Assembly (NCBI GenBank): GCA_020846855.1
Contig: JADLDD010000039.1
Location: 1-64,000, forward strand
Direction: 5' to 3'
From: Acidimicrobiia bacterium
GTDB lineage: Bacteria; Actinomycetota; Acidimicrobiia; IMCC26256; JADLDD01
DNA: 64,000 nt
Part shown: piece by piece, positions 40,958-48,516 of the stretch
How the letters are laid out: every line of letters starts with the position of its first letter
How positions within the stretch are numbered: the first letter of the stretch is position 1
Program-made: the position numbers and the translations under genes
The notes under the pieces: generated by a model
The model's database searches: none
What the model saw: the letters and a program-made list of their open reading frames with translations, nothing else
Told to the model about the DNA's origin: nothing

Positions 40958-42973
40958 TCACGGGGTGACGATCGGGAAGCCCATCGTGAACGTGTCGAGG
41001 AGCCCGAGGAGCTCCTCGAGCGGTCCGCCGGGGCCCTGGACCGCGGCGTCGCCGCGGGCCACGAGATCGGCTAGGGCGGTCGTGCCCCCCGCGAGCTCGG
41101 CGAGGGCCGGATGGGTGATCCGCAGCACCGTCTCATCGCCGGCCGGGCCGGGGTCGGGCCGGACCGCGCCGCGATGGAGGGCGCCGTGCTCGATGCCGAT
41201 CGGGTGCGCCGCACCCGACGGGTCTCCGGGCCGGTCGGGGGTGGGGGTGACCACCACCGTGAGCTCGATCCGCCGCCCGTCGGCGGCGGGTCCGTCGAGG
41301 CGCACCCCGAGGAGGTCGATGAGCATCTCGTCGGTGGCGGCGCCGAGCATCTCGGGCCGGGTGAACGGCCCGGCGCCGAGCGGTGCCGGGCCGTGGCGGA
41401 GCTCCTGGGCGCCGGTCAGGTAGAAGTCGCGCCAGGGCCCGGACTCCGACTGGTAGCCGAGCTGCTCGAGCGCGTCGGCCTGGAGGAGGCGGGCGTCGGT
41501 GTTCGACGGGTCGGAGAACACGAGGTGGGTCAGGACCTCGGCCACCCAGCGGTAGTCGCCCGCGTCGAACGAGGCCCGGGCCCGCTCGAGCAGCGCATCG
41601 GCACCGCCCATGAAGTCGACGTAGCGCCGCCCCGCCTCGGCCGGGGGCAGCGGGTGCAGGTGCGCCGGGTGGGCGTCGAACCAGCCCAGGTAGCGCTGGT
41701 AGACGGCCTTGGCGTTGTGGTTCGCCGTCCCGTAGTAGCCCCGCACGTGGGGGACCGACGCCAGGCTCGGAGGTAGCTCCAACTGTTCGGCGATCTCGGT
41801 GCTGGTGTGGCCGTGGTTGGCGAGGCGCATGGTCTGGTCGTGGAGGTACCGGTACGCGTCGCGCTGCTCACGGAGGAAGCGCAGGCACTCGTCGCGTCCC
41901 CAGCGGGGCCAGTGGTGCGTGGCGAAGATCAACTCGGTGCGGTCGCCGAAGAGCTCGATCGCCTCTTGGACGTATCGGCTCCACGCCCGGGCGTCGCGCA
42001 CCGCCGCGCCCCGGGGCGTGTAGACGTTGTGCAGGGTGCCGGTGCAGTTCTCGGCCGTGCACAGCCAGCCCCGGTCGGGGAAGAAGAAGTTCAACTCGGC
42101 GGGGGCCTCGGCCTCGGGCGTCGACTGGAACGCGATGCGAACGCCGTCGACGACCATCTCGGTGCCGGTCTCGGCGATCTCGACCGAGGGCGCGACCAGC
42201 CCGATGGTGCCGAGTAGGGGCATCCCCTTGCCCAGCCCGCAGTCGACGTGACCGCGGGCGTCGCGGGGGAGCAGGAGCCCGAACATGTACGACGCCCGGC
42301 GCCCCATGACCGTGCCGGCCACCACGTTCTCGTCGACGGCCGCGTCGAGGAAGCCGGCGGGGGCGATCACCGGCACGCGCCCGGAGGCCACGTCGGCCTC
42401 GTCGACCACTGCCCGCATGCCCCCGAAGTGGTCGGCGTGGCTGTGGGTGACGATCACCGCGGCGACGGGGCGGTCCTCCACGTGCTCGGCCACCAGGGCC
42501 AGCGCGGCGCGGGCCGTCTCCTCGCAGCTCAGCGTGTCGATGACGATCCAGCCCGAGTCCGAGGCCACGAACGTCATGTTGGAGATGTCGATGCCCCGCA
42601 CCTGGTAGAGGCCGTCGTCGACCCGGAACAGGCCGGCGTGGGCGTTGAGCCGGGCCTGGCGCCACAGGTTCGGGTGCACGGTATCGGGCCCGTCGTCGTC
42701 GAGGAACCCGTACGCGTCGAGGTCCCAGACGGCGTGCCCGGCCCGGTGCACCAGGGCCTCCTGGACCGGCTCGGCGATCAGGCCTCGCCGGGCCAGGTCG
42801 GCCTCGGTGGCGTCGCGGTCCTCGGTGTCTCCCGGGGTTCCGGGCCGGCCGCCGGCCGGTCCGGTTCGGGCGGCCTCCCACGCGTCACGGGTCGCCGGGG
42901 CGGCGCGGCGCCGTTCGCCGTACTGGTCCTGCTCGTCGTGCTCGTCGTGGTCCACGGCGGCAGCTTCGCGCAC
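40958..42973 (-). CDS. Linear primary alkyl sulfatase (metallo-beta-lactamase type)
   Basis: The 671-residue protein shows the SdsA1/BDS1 plan: an N-terminal catalytic domain with VIVTHSHADHFGG (zinc ligands), a second metal region TAENCTGTLHNVY and FATHHWPRWG, a helical dimerisation domain (RYLHDQTMRLANHGHTSTEIAEQLELPP... GYYGTANHNAKAVYQRYLGWFDAHP) and a C-terminal SCP2-like domain. It hydrolyses alkyl sulfates such as SDS to alcohol and sulfate. SdsA1 is secreted; here no signal is apparent and the N-terminus is a charged stretch of about 45 residues. GTG 42973 versus GTG 42955 cannot be decided. The product alcohol could enter the same fatty-alcohol route as AlkB products. Confidence 0.93.
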   Translation of the reverse strand: MREAAAVDHDEHDEQDQYGERRRAAPATRDAWEAARTGPAGGRPGTPGDTEDRDATEADLARRGLIAEPVQEALVHRAGHAVWDLDAYGFLDDDGPDTVHPNLWRQARLNAHAGLFRVDDGLYQVRGIDISNMTFVASDSGWIVIDTLSCEETARAALALVAEHVEDRPVAAVIVTHSHADHFGGMRAVVDEADVASGRVPVIAPAGFLDAAVDENVVAGTVMGRRASYMFGLLLPRDARGHVDCGLGKGMPLLGTIGLVAPSVEIAETGTEMVVDGVRIAFQSTPEAEAPAELNFFFPDRGWLCTAENCTGTLHNVYTPRGAAVRDARAWSRYVQEAIELFGDRTELIFATHHWPRWGRDECLRFLREQRDAYRYLHDQTMRLANHGHTSTEIAEQLELPPSLASVPHVRGYYGTANHNAKAVYQRYLGWFDAHPAHLHPLPPAEAGRRYVDFMGGADALLERARASFDAGDYRWVAEVLTHLVFSDPSNTDARLLQADALEQLGYQSESGPWRDFYLTGAQELRHGPAPLGAGPFTRPEMLGAATDEMLIDLLGVRLDGPAADGRRIELTVVVTPTPDRPGDPSGAAHPIGIEHGALHRGAVRPDPGPAGDETVLRITHPALAELAGGTTALADLVARGDAAVQGPGGPLEELLGLLDTFTMGFPIVTP

Positions 42974-43015
42974 CTCCGTCCGCTGGTGCGCCGGGGCGCG
43001 GGGCCGGCCCGAGCC

Positions 43016-43798
43016 TCAGCGGCGGGGGGGTCGCGACGCCTGCAGGTCGGTGAGCAGCGCGCGGGTGTCCTGCCGGTGCCGGGGCAGGGGTTCGATCCAC
43101 GCCCGCGGGTCGGCGGCGGGTACGTGCGCGGCCAGCGACGACCGGAGCTGTGCCACCGTCGACGGCAGGTGCGGGTCCCGTGGGGTGAGCGCCACGAAGC
43201 CGTGGGGTCCGTTGACGGCCAGTGTCTCGCCGGCCCGGAACCAGTGCCGGAGGCAGTCGGCCACCGCCACGCGGCGACCGGCCGCGACGAGCGGGGCCGG
43301 TTCCGCCTGCACGTCGATCACCACCAGGGCGTACGCGTCGTTGGCGGCGACCTCCAGGGCCGCGCAGTGCTGGTACACCTGATCGACCCGGACCGAGAGG
43401 AAGTCGGAGGTGTTCAGGCCGGTCAGGGCGTCGATGCACCCCGCCGGCCCCAGTGCCGCCACGAAGCCCTCGGCCCAACCCCGGGCGACCCAGCGGTCGG
43501 CGTGGGCCCGGGCCAGGCGCCGCCGCCGGATCGTCCCCAGGGTCGTCGCCAGGGCGTCGAGGTCGGCGAGCGTCTCCGCCAGGCTCAGGCCGAGCTCGGC
43601 CCGCGCCGATCCGAGGGCTTCCAGGGCGGTCCGCGTCTCGGTTCCGGTAACGACCCGGGTCGCGATGTCCTCGGTGGCCGGGCACGGCCACTCGGATTCG
43701 TCGATCCCGACGTCGTTCCGGCTGCGCTCCGACCACCGGCGGAGGACGGCAGCCGTCCTCCGCTCGACGCGCGCGGAGGCGTCGGTCTTGATCCCCAC
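43016..43798 (-). CDS. Degenerate GGDEF-like protein of unknown function
   Basis: The protein (260 residues from GTG 43798) is helical in its first half. Its second half opens with CIDALTGLNTSDFLSVRVDQVYQ, which resembles the DxLTGLxNRxxF entry of GGDEF domains, then DAYALVVIDVQ and HGFVALTPRD, where the GGDEF/EEF signature should be but is not. It cannot be an active cyclase. It lies divergent from the sigma factor gene, 79 bp away, and may be linked to it. A TTG six bases upstream is an alternative start; neither has a good ribosome-binding site. Confidence 0.6.
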   Translation of the reverse strand: MGIKTDASARVERRTAAVLRRWSERSRNDVGIDESEWPCPATEDIATRVVTGTETRTALEALGSARAELGLSLAETLADLDALATTLGTIRRRRLARAHADRWVARGWAEGFVAALGPAGCIDALTGLNTSDFLSVRVDQVYQHCAALEVAANDAYALVVIDVQAEPAPLVAAGRRVAVADCLRHWFRAGETLAVNGPHGFVALTPRDPHLPSTVAQLRSSLAAHVPAADPRAWIEPLPRHRQDTRALLTDLQASRPPRR

Positions 43799-43877
43799 GC
43801 TCAAGGAGACTGGCCCGCCTGCCGATCATGACGGGGTAATCCGTGCCGAGCGAGCGAGTCGAACAGGCGGGTAGCAG

Positions 43878-45932
43878 GTGTCGAGGCGATCGCATCCGGC
43901 CGGCGCGCCCGAGGTTCGGTCGGCGAGCGACGCCGAGCTGATCCTCCGGTCACGAGCCGGCGAGCAGCCGGCCTTCGCCGAGCTGTACGAACGGCACGTC
44001 GCCGCGGCCCGCTCTGCGGCCCGCTCCTACGCCCGGTCGCGCTCCGACGCCGACGACCTGGTCTCCGAGGCGTTCGCGAAGGTCCTGAACGCCCTCTCCA
44101 ACGAGGGCGGCCCGGAGGTGGCCTTCCGGCCGTACCTTCTCACCTGCGTCCGCAACGCGGCGTTCGACCGCACCCGCCGGGACCGCAAGATCCGCTTCAC
44201 GGACGAGGTTCCCGAGTCGGCGCCGGCCGGGCTCCCGGGCGATCCGGCCGTCGACGGCCTCGAGCGTCGCCTCACGGCCCAGGCCTTCGCGGGCCTCCCG
44301 GAGCGGTGGCGGATGGTGCTCTGGCACACCGAGGTGGAGGGGATGACCCCGGCCGAGATCGCACCGCTGCTCGGCATCGCCCCCAACGCCGTCGCGGCCC
44401 TGTCGTACCGGGCCCGGGAGGGCCTCCGGGAGGCGTACCTGCAGGCCCATGTGAGGGAGGAGTCCGACTCCGAGTGCCGCTGGACGGCGAGCCGCCTCGG
44501 CGCGTTCGTGCGGGACCGCCTACCGCGTCGTGAGCGGCCCCGTGTCGAGGCCCACCTCGACGGGTGCCTCCGCTGCCGGGCCGCGCTCGACGAGCTCACG
44601 GCCGTCAACTCGTCGCTGCGGGCCGTCATCGGGCCGATCGTCCTCGGTGCGGCGTCCACCCGGTACCTCGCGGGGCTGGGGGTGGGCGGCGCCAAGGCCG
44701 GCCTCAGCTCGGTGGGCTGGGTGCAGACCATCGTCGCGGCCCCCGCCAAGGCTGCGCTCGTGGGTACGGCGGCGACGGTGGCCGCGGCCAGCGTCACCGT
44801 CACGACCGTGGCCCTCGCGACCGGAGGCGGAGGCCGCGCGGTCCCGTCGGCCGCCGCCGGCTCCCGCCCGCCCGTCACCGTCCCTGCTCCCGGGCGCGGG
44901 CCGTCGGGCGAACCTCCGGCCGGTCCCGTCGTGAGCACCTCCACGACCACGGCACCGACCCCGACCTCGACGTCGACCCCGGCGAACGAGGACGCGGAGC
45001 CCGAACCCGACCCGGACCCGGCGGAAGAGGCCGTGGTCGACCCCGTGATCGATCCGGGTCCCGGCCCGACCACGACGACGATCCCCGTCACGACGACCAC
45101 CGCCGCGACGACGACGAGCCTGCCGACCACGACCACGACACCCGTGGTGTCCACGTCGACCTCGACGACCTCCACGTCCACGTCCACGACGAGCACGACG
45201 ACGGTGCCGCCGGTCGGATGGCAGTTCGTCAGCGGTGGCAGTGGCATCTCCGTCTCCGGCGACGGGCACACGGTCGATTTCTCGGGTTCGGGCGAGCGCC
45301 GGCTGCTCGCCCACGGCGCGGCCCTGGAGCCCTTCCGGGTCACGCTCGACGGCACGCTCGGCAGGCCCGCCGGTTACCCCGACCGCCTTCCCGGTCGGTC
45401 TCTCGGGTACGGGGTGTTCGTCCGGGCGGCGGTCACGGACGGTGGCATCGTCACCGGCTACACGTTCCAGGTCGACCCCGGCGTGGGCGGCTTCAAGCTG
45501 GCCTGCTGGGACGCCCGGGGCGAGGAGCACACACTCGTCGTCGTCGCGGCTCCCGCCGCCGACCTCTTCGGTCGCCACGCGGTCGACGTCTCCTCGGAGG
45601 CCGACGGCCGCGTCACCTTCCGCTCCGACGGCGTCAACGTGTTCGGCGGTCCCGTGGACCTGGCCGATCTCTCCCGGGAGTCGTGCGAGGTGGCGCCGGG
45701 CGAACGGGTCGGCCTCCGGGCGTGGTCCGACACCACGGCGACGATCGAGCGCTTCTCGGTCTCGGTGGCCGGCGGCGGCGCCACGTCGGCGGCCAAGGCC
45801 TCGGGTGCCGGGTCGTGGAGCCCGTTGCTCCTGGGGGCCGGTCCCCTCGCCGGGCTGGCTGTGGAACGGTCGCGCCGACCGCGCCGCTCGCGGGGGTCAC
45901 GGCGATCCCGCTCGTCCGGGCGACGGGGTTGA
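43878..45932 (+). CDS. One-piece membrane ECF sigma factor: sigma2-sigma4-ZAS zinc finger-TM-Ser/Thr stalk-extracytoplasmic sensor
   Basis: The 684-residue protein begins with an ECF sigma factor: region 2 (residues 18-95, AFAELYERHVAAARSAARSYARSRSDADDLVSEAFAKVL) and region 4 (130-190, LPERWRMVLWHTEVEGMTPAEIAPLLGIAPNAVAALSYRAREGLR). An anti-sigma-type zinc finger follows, C200-x25-H226-x3-C230-x2-C233. A membrane helix lies at about 290-312 (VGTAATVAAASVTVTTVALATGG), then a 130-residue Ser/Thr/Pro/acidic stalk, and from residue 446 a beta-rich domain of about 190 residues (GWQFVSGG... GYTFQVDPGVGGFKLACWD) resembling LamG/concanavalin-like sugar-binding folds, with two cysteines. The end is a weak hydrophobic stretch and a basic tail. 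Sigma factors with fused zinc finger and outer domains are known in actinobacteria; how they are activated and what this one senses is unknown. It starts at GTG 43878. Confidence 0.85.
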   Translation: MSRRSHPAGAPEVRSASDAELILRSRAGEQPAFAELYERHVAAARSAARSYARSRSDADDLVSEAFAKVLNALSNEGGPEVAFRPYLLTCVRNAAFDRTRRDRKIRFTDEVPESAPAGLPGDPAVDGLERRLTAQAFAGLPERWRMVLWHTEVEGMTPAEIAPLLGIAPNAVAALSYRAREGLREAYLQAHVREESDSECRWTASRLGAFVRDRLPRRERPRVEAHLDGCLRCRAALDELTAVNSSLRAVIGPIVLGAASTRYLAGLGVGGAKAGLSSVGWVQTIVAAPAKAALVGTAATVAAASVTVTTVALATGGGGRAVPSAAAGSRPPVTVPAPGRGPSGEPPAGPVVSTSTTTAPTPTSTSTPANEDAEPEPDPDPAEEAVVDPVIDPGPGPTTTTIPVTTTTAATTTSLPTTTTTPVVSTSTSTTSTSTSTTSTTTVPPVGWQFVSGGSGISVSGDGHTVDFSGSGERRLLAHGAALEPFRVTLDGTLGRPAGYPDRLPGRSLGYGVFVRAAVTDGGIVTGYTFQVDPGVGGFKLACWDARGEEHTLVVVAAPAADLFGRHAVDVSSEADGRVTFRSDGVNVFGGPVDLADLSRESCEVAPGERVGLRAWSDTTATIERFSVSVAGGGATSAAKASGAGSWSPLLLGAGPLAGLAVERSRRPRRSRGSRRSRSSGRRG

Positions 45933-45975
45933 CCGGTGAAGGCTGCGTCATGGTTCGGCGGCAGGGGCGTCTCTA

Positions 45976-46199
45976 GTCGGTGCAGTGGCGGCGGGAGGTT
46001 CCCGTGGCCCGACGAAGCCGACCGCCCCGCTGCACCCCGACCGGCCGGCCGATCGCCGGACCGGGAGTGCCTGCGCAACGGCGCGCAGGCGCGTAGGCGC
46101 CGACGGTCGACGCCGACGGGAGAGGAGCTGCGATCGGGCCTGTCGAACCAGGCCCGCTGCCCCGCCGCTTGCCGGCAGGCCCGATCGCCAGCTCGGAGG
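45976..46199 (+). ncRNA. Candidate structured 5' leader (riboswitch-like) of the PAS-GGDEF-like gene
   Basis: The 274-nt gap folds by eye into several helices. GTCGG/TGCAG (45976-45985) pairs with CTGCACCCCGAC (46030-46041) with a 2-nt bulge and encloses GGCGG/CCGCC, CGGGA-ggt-TCCCG and GGC/GCC stems. A CCTGCGC/GCGCAGG hairpin follows. Then an 18-bp stem with one bulge (46125-46142 with 46176-46194) ends directly before the GGAGG (46195-46199) of the downstream ATG. No known riboswitch class was recognised. A regulatory RNA, attenuator, or sigma-gene terminator are all possible. Confidence 0.5.
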
Positions 46200-46206
46200 T
46201 CTTGAT

Positions 46207-47211
46207 ATGGACGTCATGCACCAGGTCGATGCGCCGGGCGGCGCCCCGGAGAACCACTCGAGTGACGACTACGACCCGTGGCTCTCCGACGACCGCGACG
46301 TGGTGGTCCGCGCCCTGGACCTCGGGCCCGACCCGGCGGTGGTCCTGGAGGTCGCGCGTGACGGCTCCGAGTGCCCGGCCCGGATCACCTGGGCCAGCGT
46401 CGCCTTCACCAAGCTGGTGGGCCTGGCGGCACCCGACGTAGTCGGGAAGCGACTCGACTCGATCGAGGAGACGCCCGCCCGCGCCGAGGCCTGGATGGCC
46501 TTCGGCGAGGTGCTGTCGGGACCGGGGGGAGCACGGATCGAGACGGCGCCCGTACCATCGGCCGACGGCGATGCGGTCAAGATGGACGCCGGGATCTCAC
46601 CCCTGCGGGTCGGCGGTGTGACGCACCACCTGCTCGTGGTCCTGCGCCCGGCGTCCGGCGGGTTCGTCGCCGAGGCGAACCGCCCGGTTCCGCATCACGA
46701 TCCGGTGACCGGACTCCCGGACCGGTCGCAGTTCATGGAGCGCCTGCACCACTCCCTCCGCCCGCTGCGCAGCGACGAGGTCGCGGTCCTGATCCTCTCG
46801 ATCGACGGGCTGGACCGTGAGGCCGACTCCCCGCCGCGGGGGCGTGGGCCCCGGCTGCCGGCTCCGGGCACCCCCGCCGACGAGCTGCCCGACGAGGCGG
46901 CGGTCGAGGTGGCCGAACGGCTCCGGGCCGCCGTGCGGGGCGAGGATCTCGTCGCGCGCGTCGGACCCACCCGATTCGCCGTGGTCTGCGACGTCCTCAC
47001 CGACGCCGACGAGGCCCGCCGCGTCCTTCGCCGCATCCGCAGGTTCCTCGCGACCCCGATAGAGACGGGCCGGGAACTGGTGAGCGTCGCGGTCTCGTAC
47101 GGAGTCGCCGTCTCCCATCCGCGCGACCAGGCCGAGGCGGTGCTCGCCCGCGCCGAGGCGGCTCTCGCGGTCACCCCTATCGCGGGGCGCGCCGGGGGCC
47201 ACACGGGCTGA
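46207..47211 (+). CDS. PAS plus degenerate GGDEF protein
   Basis: The 334-residue protein has a PAS domain (about 30-155, ITWASVAFTKLVGLAAPDVVGKRLDSIEETP) and a GGDEF-type fold (165-325, HDPVTGLPDRSQFMERLHHSLRPL... RVGPTRFAVVCDVL... VSVAVSYGVAVS). The active-site GGDEF is GPTRF, so cyclase activity is not expected; it may bind c-di-GMP, GTP or a partner instead. GGAGG lies 7 nt before ATG 46207. Its position after the membrane sigma factor, behind a folded leader, suggests it belongs to the same signalling island. Confidence 0.82.
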   Translation: MDVMHQVDAPGGAPENHSSDDYDPWLSDDRDVVVRALDLGPDPAVVLEVARDGSECPARITWASVAFTKLVGLAAPDVVGKRLDSIEETPARAEAWMAFGEVLSGPGGARIETAPVPSADGDAVKMDAGISPLRVGGVTHHLLVVLRPASGGFVAEANRPVPHHDPVTGLPDRSQFMERLHHSLRPLRSDEVAVLILSIDGLDREADSPPRGRGPRLPAPGTPADELPDEAAVEVAERLRAAVRGEDLVARVGPTRFAVVCDVLTDADEARRVLRRIRRFLATPIETGRELVSVAVSYGVAVSHPRDQAEAVLARAEAALAVTPIAGRAGGHTG

Positions 47212-47266
47212 GGCCCGAGCGAGCTCGGACCCCGCCGGCCGGCCCGTCGCCGGGGCGGGCAGCCGG

Positions 47267-47272
47267 TAACGT
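47267..47272 (+). promoter_or_regulatory. Putative leaderless -10 box (TAACGT)
   Basis: TAACGT lies 9 nt before ATG 47282, with no Shine-Dalgarno between. Confidence 0.4.
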
Positions 47273-47281
47273 CGGCCCCCG

Positions 47282-47872
47282 ATGCCGGCCGACCTCGACC
47301 CGTCGGGTCCCCTGGGGCCACCACCGCCGGGTGCCCGGGCGTCGGGACGCGGCCGCCGCATGGCCGGACTCGGGCTGGTCGCCCTGGTCGCCGGCCTCGG
47401 AGTGGGGGCCCTGACGGCGGGCCTGACCGGTGGTGGCGGCGGCGGGGCCTCGGGGGGCCGTGACGGCACCCCGACCAGCACCACGGCTCCGGTCTCCACC
47501 AGCTCCAGCACCTCCACGTCGTCGTCCACCACGACCAGCACCTCCACCACCTCGTCCACCACGACCACCACCGTCGCCACCACGACCACCACGGCCCCGG
47601 TGCCGTCGTTCGCATCGGTGACCGTGCCCGCCACGGCGGACTGCAACGCGACTCCGATCATCACCGTGTCGTGGCGGGCGGTGAACGCGACCGGGGTGGC
47701 GATCAGCATCGACGGGTCGGGCACGTTCGGCACCTACCCCGCCCGCGGGTCGGCCGAGGTCCCGTTCTCGTGCGGCTCCCCCTCGCACCGCTACACCTTC
47801 ACCACGCAGGGCGCGAACCCGCCGGCCCGCGAGGTCCGCACGGTCCTCCAGACCCCGCCCGACACGGGATAG
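47282..47872 (+). CDS. Membrane-anchored protein with Ser/Thr stalk and two-Cys outer domain (paralogue 1)
   Basis: The 196-residue protein has a Pro/Gly-rich cytoplasmic start, a membrane helix at about 27-50 (MAGLGLVALVAGLGVGALTAGL), a Gly run, a stalk made almost only of Ser and Thr (residues 63-103), and an outer domain of about 85 residues with Cys in ATADCNATP and PFSCGSP, likely disulfide-bonded. The domain aligns with that of the next gene (SFxVPAxxxC... VxWxxxxA... GSAxxPFxC... HxYxxxxxG). The fold may be immunoglobulin-like; function is unknown. The Ser/Thr stalk, possibly glycosylated, resembles that of the sigma factor protein upstream. Confidence 0.72.
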   Translation: MPADLDPSGPLGPPPPGARASGRGRRMAGLGLVALVAGLGVGALTAGLTGGGGGGASGGRDGTPTSTTAPVSTSSSTSTSSSTTTSTSTTSSTTTTTVATTTTTAPVPSFASVTVPATADCNATPIITVSWRAVNATGVAISIDGSGTFGTYPARGSAEVPFSCGSPSHRYTFTTQGANPPAREVRTVLQTPPDTG

Positions 47873-47919
47873 CCGCCCGGGCTAGGGTCCGGACCGGTGC
47901 TCGATCCGGGACGAGGGTC

Positions 47920-48435
47920 ATGACACGTGGGTTCCGGCGGTTCCTCCGCCGCACCGACCGCGAGACGGTCCGCCAGGTGACCCTCGGGCTGACCGCCGTC
48001 GTGGTCATGGTGGCGATCGGGGTGGCCCTCCAGGCCGGCCGCAGCGGCGGACCGTCCAGTGCCGACGCCGCACCCGGCGACGGGCCCGGCGGGCCGGCGA
48101 GCACGGTGAGCTCCGCCCCGCCGACCAGCTCGACCCTCCCGCCGACCACGGTCCCGGGCCGGCCGGTGCCGCGCCCGCAGATCGTCAGCTTCGACGTGCC
48201 GGCCCGCGTGTCGTGCGGGACGGTCACCTCGATCAAGGTCCGCTGGGCGACCTCCGACGCCACGATCGTGAAGCTCGACGTCGACGCCAGCGGCGCCTTC
48301 CAGTTCGACGCGCCGACGGGTTCGGCGCGGCTGCCGTTCCCGTGCGACGGGGGCGGTCACAGCTACCGCCTGGTGGCGGTGGGGGCCGACGGGCACGAGG
48401 TCGCGAAGCTCCGCCGCGTCGAGCAGGTCCCGTAG
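47920..48435 (+). CDS. Membrane-anchored two-Cys-domain protein (paralogue 2)
   Basis: The 171-residue protein is a tandem paralogue of the previous one: an Arg-rich start (TRGFRRFLRRTDRETVRQ), a membrane helix (VTLGLTAVVVMVAIGVALQAG), a shorter Ser/Thr/Pro stalk and the same outer domain (IVSFDVPARVSCGTVTSIKVRWATSDA... GSARLPFPCDGGGHSYRLVAVG). GAGGG lies just before ATG 47920. The two genes are 47 bp apart and probably arose by local duplication. Confidence 0.72.
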   Translation: MTRGFRRFLRRTDRETVRQVTLGLTAVVVMVAIGVALQAGRSGGPSSADAAPGDGPGGPASTVSSAPPTSSTLPPTTVPGRPVPRPQIVSFDVPARVSCGTVTSIKVRWATSDATIVKLDVDASGAFQFDAPTGSARLPFPCDGGGHSYRLVAVGADGHEVAKLRRVEQVP

Positions 48436-48458
48436 GGCGCGATAACGTTTGGCCCCCG

Positions 48459-48474
48459 GTTACCGGTGGGTAAC
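48459..48474. promoter_or_regulatory. Palindrome GTTACC-N4-GGTAAC upstream of the acyl-CoA dehydrogenase
   Basis: The perfect 6-bp inverted repeat lies 42 bp before the ATG at 48517 and is a plausible repressor site, possibly for the TetR encoded at 49.8 kb. GATAACGTTTGG just upstream shares the TAAC element. Confidence 0.45.
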
Positions 48475-48516
48475 TTGGAGTGGTTGGACAAGGCCGGCGT
48501 CCGAAGGAGTACGACC

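Noticed and set aside
40958-42973. Substrate of the sulfatase maturase at the left edge
   Set aside because: This alkyl sulfatase is a metallo-beta-lactamase-type enzyme and has no formylglycine site (CxPxR/SxPxR).
43878-45932. Sigma factor and separate anti-sigma gene joined by a missed frameshift
   Set aside because: The frame stays open with no second start, ribosome-binding site or codon-use break between region 4 and the zinc finger, and the linker is natural.
45976-46041. Classic c-di-GMP-I (GEMM) riboswitch
   Set aside because: GACGAAGCC recalls GACGCAAAGCC, but the GGCAAACC partner and tetraloop receptor are absent.
46207-47211. Active diguanylate cyclase
   Set aside because: The active-site GGDEF is GPTRF, so no cyclase activity is expected.
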